Of a stretch of DNA of 64,000 nt, positions 9,755-20,644 are shown piece by piece. Positions within the stretch are counted from its first letter, which is position 1. Each line of letters opens with the position of its first letter. Location: the NCBI GenBank assembly GCA_016716625.1, contig JADJVJ010000006.1:1-64000 (forward strand), written 5' to 3'. This stretch comes from Nostocoides sp. (lineage in GTDB: Bacteria > Actinomycetota > Actinomycetes > Actinomycetales > Dermatophilaceae). The translations under genes and the position numbers were made by a program. Under the pieces are notes generated by a model, which worked only from the letters and a program-made list of their open reading frames with translations, did no database searches and was not told the origin of the DNA.

Positions 9755-10023
9755 CTAGCCGACCATGCCCGTGGCGTCGACGGAGTCGGCCACGATCGTC
9801 ACGCGATCCCGCTCCACGGAGAGGAACCCGCCGTCGAGGGTGGCGGCACGCCAGGTGCCGTCAGCTTTGATCCGCACCTCGCTGGCGGCGAGGATGCCGA
9901 GCAGCGGGGTGTGACCCGGGAGGATGCCGAGATCACCGGAGGTCGTGCGCGTGCTGACCTGGCTGGCCTCGCCCTCCCAGACGAGACGGTCCGCGGCGAC
10001 GAGCTGGACGGTGAGGGCAGCCA

Positions 10024-10024
<1 letters not shown>
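9755..10024 (-). CDS. atpC: F1F0 ATP synthase subunit epsilon
   Basis: An 89-residue epsilon subunit with only the N-terminal beta-sandwich: LTVQLVAADRLVWEGEA, GDLGILPGHTPLLGIL, GGFLSVERDRVTIVAD. The C-terminal helical hairpin that inhibits the enzyme in many bacteria is short or absent, as is common in actinobacteria. The ATG overlaps the atpD stop (ATGA), which implies translational coupling at the end of the operon. Confidence 0.95.
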
Positions 10025-11490
<1,466 letters not shown>

Positions 11491-11495
11491 CTATC

Positions 11496-12401
11496 TCACT
11501 TGCTCTCGGCCAGCGCGCTCGCGCCGCCCACGATTTCGCTGATCTCTTGGGTGATCTCTGCCTGACGGGCCTGGTTGGCCAGCCGGGTGTACTTCTTGAT
11601 GAGCTCTTCGGCGTTGTCCGTCGCGGACTTCATCGCGCGCTGCCGGGCGGCGAGCTCGGAGGCCGCCGACTGGAGCATGCAGTTGAAGATCCTCGAGGTG
11701 ACGTACTTGGGCAGCAGTGCGTCGAGCACCTCCTCCACACTCGGCTCGAAGGCATACAGCGGCAGGACGTCCTCAGGCTCCGGCGCCTCGGTTCCCTCGA
11801 CGACCTCGAGCGGGAGGAGTCGGATGACCTCGGGCTCCTGGGTCACCATGGTGACGAACCGGGTGAAGACGATGTGGATCTCGTCGATCCCGCCGTCGTT
11901 CTCGGTGTCCTTGAGGAAGTCCTCGACGATGCGCGCACCGATCTCCCGGGCCCGCTCGAACTTCGGCTTCTCCGAGTCGCCGGTCCACTCCGCGGCGTAC
12001 GGCCGCTGCCGGAACTTGTAGAACCCGACGGCCTTGCGACCGAGCAGGTAGGGGACGACCTCCTTGCCCTCCTCCTCGCGGAGCCGGGCGACAAGCCGCT
12101 CGCTCTCCTTGAGGACCGAGGAGCTGTACGCGCCGGCGAGACCGCGGTCCGAGGTGATGATGAGCACGCCGGCACGCTTGACCTCGGCCTTCTCGCTCGT
12201 CAGCGGGTGGTCCTCGTGGGAGAACGTCGCCACGGCCGAGACGGCCCGGGTGATCGCCCGCGCATACGGGCTGGACTCACGAACCGCCTGCTGAGCCCGC
12301 ACGACGCGGCTCGCGGCCATGAGTTCCATGGCGCGGGTGATCTTCTTGGTCGCGCTGACGGACCGGATGCGCTGCCGGTACTCCCGGATCTGCGCTCCCA
12401 T
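11496..12401 (-). CDS. atpG: F1F0 ATP synthase subunit gamma
   Basis: A 301-residue central-stalk subunit. It starts [20 protein letters not shown], the conserved N-terminal helix, contains [20 protein letters not shown], and ends with a long helix [20 protein letters not shown] followed by [19 protein letters not shown]. The two helices form the coiled coil that rotates within the alpha3beta3 ring. The gene lies in the usual A-G-D order. Confidence 0.98.
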   Translation of the reverse strand: MGAQIREYRQRIRSVSATKKITRAMELMAASRVVRAQQAVRESSPYARAITRAVSAVATFSHEDHPLTSEKAEVKRAGVLIITSDRGLAGAYSSSVLKESERLVARLREEEGKEVVPYLLGRKAVGFYKFRQRPYAAEWTGDSEKPKFERAREIGARIVEDFLKDTENDGGIDEIHIVFTRFVTMVTQEPEVIRLLPLEVVEGTEAPEPEDVLPLYAFEPSVEEVLDALLPKYVTSRIFNCMLQSAASELAARQRAMKSATDNAEELIKKYTRLANQARQAEITQEISEIVGGASALAESK

Positions 12402-12462
12402 ACGTTTCCGCCTTCCTTACGTCGTGTCGCTTGCGTCGGTATGCCGTGTGGCTGAGAGGGTC

Positions 12463-14106
12463 TCAGCGCTTCTGCTTGACGATCTGCTCCTGGTCGGAGG
12501 CCATCGCCAACTCGGCGGCCTTGTCCTCGGCCTCGTTGCCGGCGTGAACGCCCTTGTCCGAGTGGAAGGTGAACCCCTTCTTGAAGGAGTCGACCTCGGC
12601 GGTGAGGGCCTGCTCGGTGGACTCGGCGAAGGTGCCGGTCTCGCGGATCGCCGCGAGCAGGTCGCTCTTGGTGCGCCGCAGGTGGTCGAGGAACTCGGCC
12701 TCGAACTTGCGGACGTCCTCCACCGGGATCGAGTCGAGCTTGCCGGTGGTGCCGAGCCAGATCGAGACGACCTGCTCCTCGACCGGGAACGGCGCCGACT
12801 GCGGCTGCTTGAGGAGCTCGACGAGGCGAGCACCACGCGCGAGCTGGGCCCGGGAGGCGGCATCGAGGTCGGAGGCGAACATCGCGAACGCCTCCAGGGC
12901 GCGGTACTGGGCCAGGTCGAGCTTGAGTCGACCGGCCACCGACTTCATCGCCTTGATCTGCGCGGCACCACCGACACGGGAGACCGACACACCCACGTCG
13001 ATGGCCGGGCGGACGTTGGAGTTGAAGAGATCGGCCTGAAGGTAGATCTGGCCGTCGGTGATGGAGATGACGTTGGTCGGGATATAGGCCGAGACGTCGC
13101 CGGCCTTGGTCTCGATGATCGGCAGACCGGTCATCGAGCCCGCGCCGAGGTCGTCGGAGAGCTTCGCGCAGCGCTCGAGCAGCCGGCTGTGCAGGTAGAA
13201 GACGTCGCCGGGGTAGGCCTCGCGGCCCGGCGGGCGGCGCAGCAGCAGGGACACGGCGCGGTAGGCCTCGGCCTGCTTGGACAGGTCGTCGAAGATGATG
13301 AGGACGTGCTTGCCCTGGTACATCCAGTGCTGGCCGATGGCCGAGCCGGTGTACGGCGCGAGGTACTTGAAGCCGGCCGAGTCGGAGGCCGGAGCCGCGA
13401 CGATCGTGGTGTACTCCATGGCGCCGGCGTCCTCGAGGGTGCCGCGCACGGCCGCGATGGTCGACCCCTTCTGGCCGATGCCGACATAGATGCAGCGGAC
13501 CTGCTTGCTCGGGTCGCCGGTCTCCCAGAACTCCTTCTGGTTGATGATCGTGTCGACGGCCACCGTGGTCTTACCGGTCTGCCGGTCACCGATGATGAGC
13601 TGACGCTGACCACGGCCGATTGGGGTCATCGCGTCGACGGCCTTGAGGCCGGTCTGCAGCGGCTCGTGGACCGACTTGCGCTGGACGACGGTGGGCGCCT
13701 GGAGTTCGAGCGCGCGGCGACCCTCGGCCTTGATCTCGCCGAGGCCGTCGATCGGGTTGCCGAGCGGGTCGATGACCCGGCCCAGGAAGGCGTCGCCGAT
13801 CGGCACCGAGAGGACCTCACCTGTGCGCTTGACCTCCTGGCCCTCCTCGATCTTGGAGAAGTCACCGAGGATGACGACACCGATCTCGTGGACGTCGAGG
13901 TTGAGCGCAAGACCGCGGGTGCCGTCCTCGAAGAGGAGCAGCTCGTTGGTCATCGCCGACGGCAGGCCTTCGACGTGGGCGATGCCGTCACCGGCGTCGG
14001 TGACGCGGCCGACTTCCTCGCGGGAGGCCGCGCCGGGTTCGTAGGACTGGACGTAGCCGTCCAGGGCGTCCCGGATCTCCTCCGGACGGATCGAGAGCTC
14101 CGTCAT
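12463..14106 (-). CDS. atpA: F1F0 ATP synthase subunit alpha
   Basis: A 547-residue non-catalytic nucleotide-binding subunit. The start is ATG 14106 ([15 protein letters not shown]), since upstream codons belong to another frame's extension. It carries [18 protein letters not shown]-loop [28 protein letters not shown] and [20 protein letters not shown]. The C-terminal tail after [12 protein letters not shown] is longer and charged, as is common in actinobacterial alpha subunits, where an extension can limit ATP hydrolysis. Confidence 0.98.
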   Translation of the reverse strand: MTELSIRPEEIRDALDGYVQSYEPGAASREEVGRVTDAGDGIAHVEGLPSAMTNELLLFEDGTRGLALNLDVHEIGVVILGDFSKIEEGQEVKRTGEVLSVPIGDAFLGRVIDPLGNPIDGLGEIKAEGRRALELQAPTVVQRKSVHEPLQTGLKAVDAMTPIGRGQRQLIIGDRQTGKTTVAVDTIINQKEFWETGDPSKQVRCIYVGIGQKGSTIAAVRGTLEDAGAMEYTTIVAAPASDSAGFKYLAPYTGSAIGQHWMYQGKHVLIIFDDLSKQAEAYRAVSLLLRRPPGREAYPGDVFYLHSRLLERCAKLSDDLGAGSMTGLPIIETKAGDVSAYIPTNVISITDGQIYLQADLFNSNVRPAIDVGVSVSRVGGAAQIKAMKSVAGRLKLDLAQYRALEAFAMFASDLDAASRAQLARGARLVELLKQPQSAPFPVEEQVVSIWLGTTGKLDSIPVEDVRKFEAEFLDHLRRTKSDLLAAIRETGTFAESTEQALTAEVDSFKKGFTFHSDKGVHAGNEAEDKAAELAMASDQEQIVKQKR

Positions 14107-14158
14107 GGTGTCTTCTTCTCCTAGGTCTTTCGCTGCTGGTCGAGTTCGGGTATGCCGG

Positions 14159-14974
14159 TCAGGCGCCGGTGATGTGTCGTCGGGCCTCGTCGAGGCGTCG
14201 CAGCACGGTGCCGTCGACGACCTCATCGCCGAGCTGGACCCGGATGCCGCCGATGACGGCCGGGTCGAGCACGATCTGGAGGGTGATGGGCTTGCCGTAG
14301 ATGCCTTCGAGGGCACTGCTGAGGCGGGCCTGCTGCTGTTCGGTGAGCACGGTGGCCGCGGTGACCACGGCGGTGAGTTCCTCGCGCCGGGTGGCCGCCA
14401 GCTCGAGGTATCGCGCCATCGTGCGATCGAGGCGCCGTCCGCGGGGGGCGGAGACGGCCTGCTCGGCGAGCCGGACCGTCTCCGGGGCGGCCTTGCCGTC
14501 GAGGAGGCCGTGCACGAGCGCCGCCTTGCCCGCGCCGTCGGTGTTGCGCATCGAGAGGGTGTCCCGCAACTGCGGACTGCCCGCGACGATGCGCTCGAAC
14601 CGGAAGAGTTCGTCCTCAACCCGATCGATCCGGCCCTCGCGTTCAGCCGTCGCGAGGATGCTCTGAACGGCAAGGGACTCCAGGGTGTCGGTGAGGTCCC
14701 GCGGGGAGGACCACCGGCTCGCGACGACATCCCCGACGAGGGCGGCCGCTGCCGAGCTCACCTTGCCGGCGAAGAGCCGCTCGGCGAGCGCGCGCTTGTC
14801 CGCACCCTCCCGGGAGGGGTCTGCCAGCGCCCGGCGCAGCGACGCGCTGCCATCGACGACCCTGGTCACCGCGAAGAGTTCATCGGCGAGCGGACCAGAA
14901 GAGGACTGCGTGCTGAGCGCGCGGTCGAGCGCCGCCTGAGCGGCGGTCGCAGCGGCTCGAGAGGATCCCTTCAT
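14159..14974 (-). CDS. atpH: F1F0 ATP synthase subunit delta
   Basis: A 271-residue peripheral-stalk subunit of the longer actinobacterial type. N-terminal helices include [27 protein letters not shown]. The C-terminal part has [33 protein letters not shown] and the conserved [26 protein letters not shown]. Its ATG overlaps the atpF stop as ATGA, suggesting coupled translation. Confidence 0.95.
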   Translation of the reverse strand: MKGSSRAAATAAQAALDRALSTQSSSGPLADELFAVTRVVDGSASLRRALADPSREGADKRALAERLFAGKVSSAAAALVGDVVASRWSSPRDLTDTLESLAVQSILATAEREGRIDRVEDELFRFERIVAGSPQLRDTLSMRNTDGAGKAALVHGLLDGKAAPETVRLAEQAVSAPRGRRLDRTMARYLELAATRREELTAVVTAATVLTEQQQARLSSALEGIYGKPITLQIVLDPAVIGGIRVQLGDEVVDGTVLRRLDEARRHITGA

Positions 14975-15558
14975 CAGGCGTCCTGACCCGCAGAGCCGAC
15001 CTTCTCCGGCGTCACCTCACCGGCTTCGAGTTCGGCAAGGAAGCGGTCGACGATGCCCTTCTGGCGCACCTCGTCCTCGAGGGACTCGCCGACGATCTTG
15101 CCGGCCAGCGTCGTCGACAGGGTGCCGACTTCCTGACGGAGCGAGACCACGGCCTGCTGCCGGTCGGCCTCGACCTGCCGGTGTGCCGAGTCGACGATCC
15201 GCGCGGCCTCGGCCTGGGCCTGACCCCGCATCTCGGCGGTGATCGAGGCGCCCTCTGCCCGAGCGGTTTCGCGGATTTCGTTGGCTTCGGTGCGTGCCGA
15301 GAGCAGCTGAGCTTCGTACTGCGCCTTTGCGGCCGCGGCCTCGGCCTGAGCCTCCTCGGCTTGCTTCATGCCACCTTCGATCGCCGCGGCTCGCTCGGCA
15401 TACATCGCCTCCATCTTGGGGACGACGATCTTGGCGAAGAGCCAGTAGAGGATGGCGAAGGCGATGATGCCGACGATGATCTCCGCGGTGTGCGGGATCA
15501 GCGGCATATCGTCCGCAGGCCCGGGGGCGTCTGCGAAGGGGATGGATGCGATGACCAC
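14974..15558 (-). CDS. atpF: F1F0 ATP synthase subunit b
   Basis: A 194-residue stator subunit. One membrane helix lies near the N-terminus (IIVGIIAFAILYWLFAKIVVP). A long alanine- and glutamate-rich coiled-coil helix follows (EEAQAEAAAAKAQYEAQL, AEANEIRETARAEGA-like), typical of the dimeric b stalk. C-terminal residues include LAGKIVGESLEDE, the delta-contact region. It lies between atpE and atpH. Confidence 0.95.
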   Translation of the reverse strand: MVIASIPFADAPGPADDMPLIPHTAEIIVGIIAFAILYWLFAKIVVPKMEAMYAERAAAIEGGMKQAEEAQAEAAAAKAQYEAQLLSARTEANEIRETARAEGASITAEMRGQAQAEAARIVDSAHRQVEADRQQAVVSLRQEVGTLSTTLAGKIVGESLEDEVRQKGIVDRFLAELEAGEVTPEKVGSAGQDA

Positions 15559-15623
15559 GTCGCTTCCTTACCTTTGAGTGGGTCGTATGACGAGTGCGAG
15601 TGTGTGCCCCGACGGGGCGAGCG

Positions 15624-15869
<246 letters not shown>

Positions 15870-15931
15870 TCAGATCCGGTGTCGTGTCTGGGTATTCAGT
15901 TGGGGTACTACGACCGGCCGGGGCCGGTTTG

Positions 15932-16759
15932 TCAGTGGTGCTCGGAGACCGCGTCGGAGATGTAGAGCGCGGAGAGCAGGGTGAAGATGAACGCCTGGAG
16001 GAACTGGACGAGGAGCTCGAAGAAGGTCATCACGACGCCGAAGCCGAGACCGAGAACGCCCGAGGCCTGGATGCCGATGTTGCTGCCGTGCAACAGCAGG
16101 TACTCACCACCAAGGATGAAGACCAGCAGCATGAGGTGCCCGGCGAGCATGTTGCCGAAGAGCCGGAGCGCGAGCGTGAGCGGGCGGATGAAGAAGTAGG
16201 TGAGGAACTCGAGGACGAACATGATCGGCTTGAGCCAACCCGGCAGTCCCGGGGGGACCAGCGATTTGAGGTAGCCGCCCACGCCGTGCTTCCGCTTGAT
16301 CGCGACCGCGTGGTAGGTGATGTAGATGATGGCCGTGAGCACGATGGGGAAGGCGATCCGGCTCATCGTCGGGAACTGGACGAACGGGAAGATCCCCATG
16401 ACGTTGTTGAAGAGGATCATCGTGAAGACCGTGAGGAGCAGCGGCAGGAACGGCTTGAAGTCCTTGGCGCCGATGATGTCGCGAGCGATCGTGTTGCGGA
16501 CGAAGTCGTATGCCGTCTCCGCGACGAACTGGCGCTTGCTCGGAACGACGGTGAGCCGGCCGGCCACGGTGACGAAAAACCAGCCGATGACGGCCACGGA
16601 GAGGAGCAGAACGATCGCCGGCCGGGTCAGCGCCCAGTAGGAGTTGCCGCCGACAAGGGGCCAGAAGAACTCCTCGACCCTGGGGGCCTCGAACTCGCCC
16701 CCGCCACCAGATGCGGCAACGCCGACGGCGACCTGGGAGAACAACACGTTCAGGCTCAC
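15932..16759 (-). CDS. atpB: F1F0 ATP synthase subunit a
   Basis: A 275-residue membrane subunit with about five or six helices. The essential Arg lies in LALRLFGNMLAGH. The C-terminal helix FFELLVQFLQAFIFTLLSALYISDAV is diagnostic. It forms the proton half-channels against the c ring. ATG 16759 opens the frame, followed by hydrophobic N-terminal sequence. It is the first conserved subunit gene after the AtpI-like gene. Confidence 0.97.
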   Translation of the reverse strand: MSLNVLFSQVAVGVAASGGGGEFEAPRVEEFFWPLVGGNSYWALTRPAIVLLLSVAVIGWFFVTVAGRLTVVPSKRQFVAETAYDFVRNTIARDIIGAKDFKPFLPLLLTVFTMILFNNVMGIFPFVQFPTMSRIAFPIVLTAIIYITYHAVAIKRKHGVGGYLKSLVPPGLPGWLKPIMFVLEFLTYFFIRPLTLALRLFGNMLAGHLMLLVFILGGEYLLLHGSNIGIQASGVLGLGFGVVMTFFELLVQFLQAFIFTLLSALYISDAVSEHH

Positions 16760-16913
16760 AGCCTCTCCTCGAATCTGCGTGCGGGACCGGCGTGCCTGCC
16801 GCGGGGTCCGGACCGACCGGTGCCCGATGTCGGCACCGTCTCGGTCACCACGTAACTTACCCGACGTGCGGGGGTGCTCGGGACCGCCATCTCAGCCCCG
16901 GAATCGGTGGGGC

Positions 16914-17363
16914 TCAACGCGACGGCTCCTCGTCGTAGACCGCGATCCGGCCCCGACGCAGCGCACGCAACGCGAACACCTGCCAGGCGATCGTCACCAC
17001 CAGAGCAACGATCCCCAGAGCGCGACCATCGACCCAGTCCCGGTTGTGGAAGGCGATGATGAAAAGCAGCAGCCCGATGACCTGGCCGAGATAGACGGCC
17101 ATCGCCACGGCGAAGAATTGTGCGGGGTTGGCGCTCCGCACGAATCGGCTCAGCATGGCCATTCCGGCGGCATAGAAGGCCACCGAGACCACGAGTCCGA
17201 GCAGGGCTCCGGCGAGTGCTCCGCTCCCCCGCGCACCCACGAGGATCACCGCCGTGAGGGCTCCGGCGACGCTCGCTGGCAGCAGAGCCCCGCGCAGCAT
17301 GATCCCGAACGGCGCCCCCGCGTGAGCGGCCTTCGGGGCCACCGGGGTCTGGGGGTCGCTCAC
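16914..17363 (-). CDS. AtpI-like membrane protein at the head of the ATP synthase operon
   Basis: A 149-residue protein from the GTG at 17363 (reads VSDPQTPVAPKAA). Four hydrophobic segments are visible: LLPASVAGALTAVILVGA, ALAGALLGLVVSVAFYAAGM, FFAVAMAVYLGQVIGLLLFI and ALGIVALVVTIAWQVFALRA. Topology and position upstream of atpB match the AtpI family, thought to help c-ring assembly or Mg uptake. Primary sequence conservation in this family is low, so the assignment rests mainly on context. Confidence 0.75.
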   Translation of the reverse strand: MSDPQTPVAPKAAHAGAPFGIMLRGALLPASVAGALTAVILVGARGSGALAGALLGLVVSVAFYAAGMAMLSRFVRSANPAQFFAVAMAVYLGQVIGLLLFIIAFHNRDWVDGRALGIVALVVTIAWQVFALRALRRGRIAVYDEEPSR

Positions 17364-17394
17364 GCTTGTGAAAGTTATCACAAGCAGTCGCCGG

Positions 17395-18480
17395 TCACGA
17401 CTCGGCCGCCCGACGCCATACGGTGAGCGCGAAGGCGGAGGCGACGAGGGCGCCGAGCAGCCCCACGGCATACACCGGCTCTAGGAAGACGAAGCCGACC
17501 GAGCCCACCGCCGCGCACGCCGTCCACAGCCACAGGATGAGCACGGCTCGCAGGTGTCCATGTCCCCACTGCAGGAGCCGGTGGTGAAGGTGCTGGGCAT
17601 CGGGCTGCCACGGCTTCTGGCCGCGCCGGGTCCGCCGCACCACCGCGAGCAGCACGTCGAGGACCGGCAAGAGCATGATCGAGGCCGGCACGATGAGCGG
17701 CAGCACCGTCGCCATGAGCGGACTGGCGCTCACGTCCGCTCCCGAGACGGTGCCAGTGATGGAGATCATCGCAGCGGCCAGAAGAAGCCCGAGGAGGAGT
17801 GCCCCGGAGTCGCCCATGAAGATCCGTGCCGGGTGCAGGTTGTGTGGGAGGAAGCCCAGGCAACAGCCGACCAGGGCCGCGGAGATGAAGGCCGAGGAGG
17901 TGAAGACGTTGGGCGGGTCGTAACTGCGCGAGATGAGGTAGGCGTACGCGAAGAAGGAGACGGAGGCGATGAGCACAATCCCGGTCGCGAGCCCGTCGAG
18001 CCCATCGACGAAGTTCACCGCGTTTGTCGCGAGGATGACGCAGAAGATGGTGATCCCCACCAGGACCGGCGCGGGCAGCACGACACTCTCCCCCAACGGC
18101 AGCGCAAAAAGCTGCACCCCCATGCGTGCCATGATGCCCGCGGCCACCATCTGGCCCGCGAGTTTGACCAGCCAGTCGAGGTCGCGGATGTCGTCAATGG
18201 CGCCGAGGACGCAGACGATCGTCGCCCCGGCGAGCACCCCCCACAGCTCCCCGGTCGCGAACATCTCACGGCTGCGCGGCAGGACCGAGGCGACGAGGAG
18301 GGCCGCCCCGAACCCCAGATACATGGCGACCCCGCCAAGCCGCGGGATGACGGTGTCGTGGACGTCGCGGTCGCGAACCGCGGTGAAGGCCCGCACCCGG
18401 AACGCCAGCAACCTCGCAACCGGGGTCGTCAGATAGGTCACCATGGCGGCGATGATGAAGACGAAGATGAACTCCCGCAC
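17395..18480 (-). CDS. WecA-like undecaprenyl/decaprenyl-phosphate GlcNAc-1-phosphate transferase
   Basis: A 361-residue polytopic membrane enzyme of the MraY/WecA family. Family signatures are HDTVIPRLGGVAMYLGF near residue 41, LGAIDDIRDLDWLVKLAGQ with the Mg-binding Asp pair, TNAVNFVDGLDGLATG with the catalytic Asp, RIFMGDSGALLLG, and the histidine motif DAQHLHHRLLQWGH. It moves a sugar-1-phosphate from a UDP-sugar onto a polyprenyl phosphate, the first lipid-linked step in arabinogalactan or teichoic-type wall polymer synthesis. It lies 31 bases before the AtpI-like gene on the same strand, a common actinobacterial arrangement. Confidence 0.9.
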   Translation of the reverse strand: MREFIFVFIIAAMVTYLTTPVARLLAFRVRAFTAVRDRDVHDTVIPRLGGVAMYLGFGAALLVASVLPRSREMFATGELWGVLAGATIVCVLGAIDDIRDLDWLVKLAGQMVAAGIMARMGVQLFALPLGESVVLPAPVLVGITIFCVILATNAVNFVDGLDGLATGIVLIASVSFFAYAYLISRSYDPPNVFTSSAFISAALVGCCLGFLPHNLHPARIFMGDSGALLLGLLLAAAMISITGTVSGADVSASPLMATVLPLIVPASIMLLPVLDVLLAVVRRTRRGQKPWQPDAQHLHHRLLQWGHGHLRAVLILWLWTACAAVGSVGFVFLEPVYAVGLLGALVASAFALTVWRRAAES

Positions 18481-18544
18481 CTTCGCTCCTCACCTCCTCC
18501 GCGAGCTCACCGCACCCGCCGGCGGCAGGTGCGGTCCCAGGTCC

Positions 18545-19819
18545 TCAGCGAGGGTAGGCCGGGAAGCGGCCGACCAGGTCGGTCACCTCGGCGCGGATCC
18601 GCCGCGAGACCTCGTGTTCGGGGTCGGCATCCCCGGTGGTCACGGCCTCGTGAATGAGCCGGCCGACCGTGCGCATCTCGGCCTCGCCCATGCCTTGCGT
18701 CGTCACGCAGGCCGTGCCCACCCGAATACCGGAGGCCACCGAGGGCGGGGCCGGATCGTACGGGATGGCGTTCTTGTTGAGCGTGATGCCCGCGGCGTCA
18801 CAGCGGGCTTCGGCGTCCTTCCCGGTCACGCCGACGCCTTGGAGGTCGTGCAGCGAGAGGTGGGTGTCGGTCCCGCCCGTCGTGGGCCGGATGCCGAGTT
18901 CCCCGAGGGAGCCGGCGAGGGCCCGCGCGTTGGCGACCACCTGGGCGGCGTAGGCCGCGTATGCCGGCGTCGCGCACTCCTTGAAGTTGACCGCTTTGGC
19001 CGCGATGGAGTGCATCTGCGGACCGCCCTGCATCATCGGGAAGACCGCCTTGTCGATCGCGGCGGCGTGCTCGGCGGTGCAGACGATGGCGCCGGAGCGC
19101 GGTCCCCGGAGCACCTTGTGCGTGGTGAAGGAGACGACGTCGGCGTACGGCACGGGGCTGGGAATGGCCTTGCCGGCGACCAGCCCGATGAAGTGGGCCG
19201 CGTCCACCCAGAAGATCGCCCCGATCTCGTCGGCCAGCGCACGGAAGAACTCGAAGTCGATAAGCCGCGGAATGGCCGAACCACCGGCGAGGATGACCTT
19301 GGGCCGGTGCTCCCGGGCCAGGCTCGCGACCTGGTCGTAGTCGATGTCCTCGGTCTCGGCGTGGACGCCGTAGTGCACCGCGTTGAACCACTTGCCGGAG
19401 AAGGACACCTTGGTCCCGTGGGTGAGATGTCCGCCGTGCGGCAGGCTCATCGCGAGGATTGTCTCGCCCGGCTTAAGGAAGGCCCCATAGACGGCGAGGT
19501 TGGCACTCGCCCCGGAGAGCGGCTGGACGTTGGCGTGCTCGGCCCCGAAGAGCGCTGTGCATCGCTCGATCGCGAGATTCTCGGCCTTGTCGACCTCGGC
19601 GCAGCCACCGTAGTACCGGCGACCCGGGTAGCCCTCGGCGTACTTGTTCGACAGCGTCGAGCCGAGCGCGGTGAGAACCTCCGGCGAGGAGAAGTTCTCC
19701 GAGGCGATGAGCTGCAGTCCGCCGCGCAGCCGCCCCAGCTCACCGAGCAGGACCTCGGCGATGTCGGGGTCGAAGGCGGTCAGGGCGTCGAAGTCCGAGC
19801 CGTAGAAGGTCTCACTCAT
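18545..19819 (-). CDS. glyA: Serine hydroxymethyltransferase
   Basis: A 424-residue PLP enzyme that converts serine plus tetrahydrofolate to glycine plus methylene-THF. Conserved sequence includes LQLIASENFSSPEVL, NKYAEGYPGRRYYGGC, VQPLSGASANLAVYGAFL, and the PLP Lys in VVSFTTHKVLRGPRSGAIVC. The C-terminal YDPAPPSVASGIRVGT is typical. The start codon overlaps the end of the Sua5 gene by eight bases, indicating an operon. Confidence 0.97.
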   Translation of the reverse strand: MSETFYGSDFDALTAFDPDIAEVLLGELGRLRGGLQLIASENFSSPEVLTALGSTLSNKYAEGYPGRRYYGGCAEVDKAENLAIERCTALFGAEHANVQPLSGASANLAVYGAFLKPGETILAMSLPHGGHLTHGTKVSFSGKWFNAVHYGVHAETEDIDYDQVASLAREHRPKVILAGGSAIPRLIDFEFFRALADEIGAIFWVDAAHFIGLVAGKAIPSPVPYADVVSFTTHKVLRGPRSGAIVCTAEHAAAIDKAVFPMMQGGPQMHSIAAKAVNFKECATPAYAAYAAQVVANARALAGSLGELGIRPTTGGTDTHLSLHDLQGVGVTGKDAEARCDAAGITLNKNAIPYDPAPPSVASGIRVGTACVTTQGMGEAEMRTVGRLIHEAVTTGDADPEHEVSRRIRAEVTDLVGRFPAYPR

Positions 19820-20564
19820 GGTTCTCGCTGCTTTCGGGTGCGGGGTCGGGAGTGTCGGTCAGGGGCTGGGATGGGCCTGCGCTCGCGCGCTCGGCGCTCT
19901 CGTTCTCGGCGCTCTTGTGCTCGGCGCTCTCGTGCTCGGCGACCACGGCGAGGATGTCCTCGGCAGCGATCGCACCAGTGCGCAGAATGGTCGGGGTCGG
20001 GCCGGTGCAGTCGACGATCGTCGAGGCGAGCCCTCCCGGGGAGGGGCCGCCGTCGAGATAGAACTCCACGCTCGCGCCAAGTTGGCTCGCGGCGTCCAGG
20101 ACGGTCCGCGAACTCGGGTGCCCGGTCCGGTTGGCGCTGGAGACCGCCATCGGACCGACCTCGTGGAGCAGCGCGAGGGCCACCTCGTCGTCGGGCATCC
20201 GGACGGCGACGGTGCCGTGGGTCTCGCCGAGGTCCCAGCGTAGGGAAGGTTGGGCCATGAGCACGAGGGTGAGCGCACCGGGCCAGTACCGCTCGATGAG
20301 CGCCCGGGCGTAGTCCGGGACATCGATGGCCAGCCCGTCCAGGGCGGCGATGCTGCCGACGAGGACCGGTGGCGGCATCTCCGGTCCGCGGCCCTTGGCC
20401 GCGAGCAGCGCGCGCACGGCGCTGGGGGTGAACGCGTCCGCACCGATCCCGTACACCGTGTCCGTCGGGAGGACGACGATCTGGCCCTCGCGCACTCCGC
20501 GCGCGGCTTTGGGTATGCCGTCAGAGCGCCCCTGCTCGGTGGTGCAGTCAAAGACCGGGCTCAT
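19812..20564 (-). CDS. L-threonylcarbamoyladenylate synthase (Sua5/YrdC/YwlC family)
   Basis: A 250-residue enzyme making threonylcarbamoyl-AMP for the t6A modification of ANN-decoding tRNAs. The YrdC core has VVLPTDTVYGIGADAF, a KGR segment, RYWPGALTLVLMA, GTVAVRMPDDEVALALL and AVSSANRTGHPSS. The last 40 residues are an unusual tail of near-repeats (ESAEH, KSAEN, ESAER) followed by a Pro/Ser-rich end; the catalytic domain does not need it. It shares an operon with glyA, with overlapping ends. Confidence 0.93.
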   Translation of the reverse strand: MSPVFDCTTEQGRSDGIPKAARGVREGQIVVLPTDTVYGIGADAFTPSAVRALLAAKGRGPEMPPPVLVGSIAALDGLAIDVPDYARALIERYWPGALTLVLMAQPSLRWDLGETHGTVAVRMPDDEVALALLHEVGPMAVSSANRTGHPSSRTVLDAASQLGASVEFYLDGGPSPGGLASTIVDCTGPTPTILRTGAIAAEDILAVVAEHESAEHKSAENESAERASAGPSQPLTDTPDPAPESSENHE

Positions 20565-20572
20565 GGTGCCTT

Positions 20573-20578
20573 AGCCTA
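20573..20578 (-). promoter_or_regulatory. Putative -10 box before the Sua5 gene (leaderless)
   Basis: On the minus strand TAGGCT ends eight bases before the ATG at 20564, the spacing expected for a leaderless transcript. An overlapping TAGCCT on the plus strand could serve the divergent lipoprotein gene. No -35 element is evident. Confidence 0.35.
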
Positions 20579-20644
20579 GGGGTCGATCCCGGGTGCGCCG
20601 CTCAACGCCACCCGTCATCCGCCCGTCGCGAGTTCAGGAGCCGT

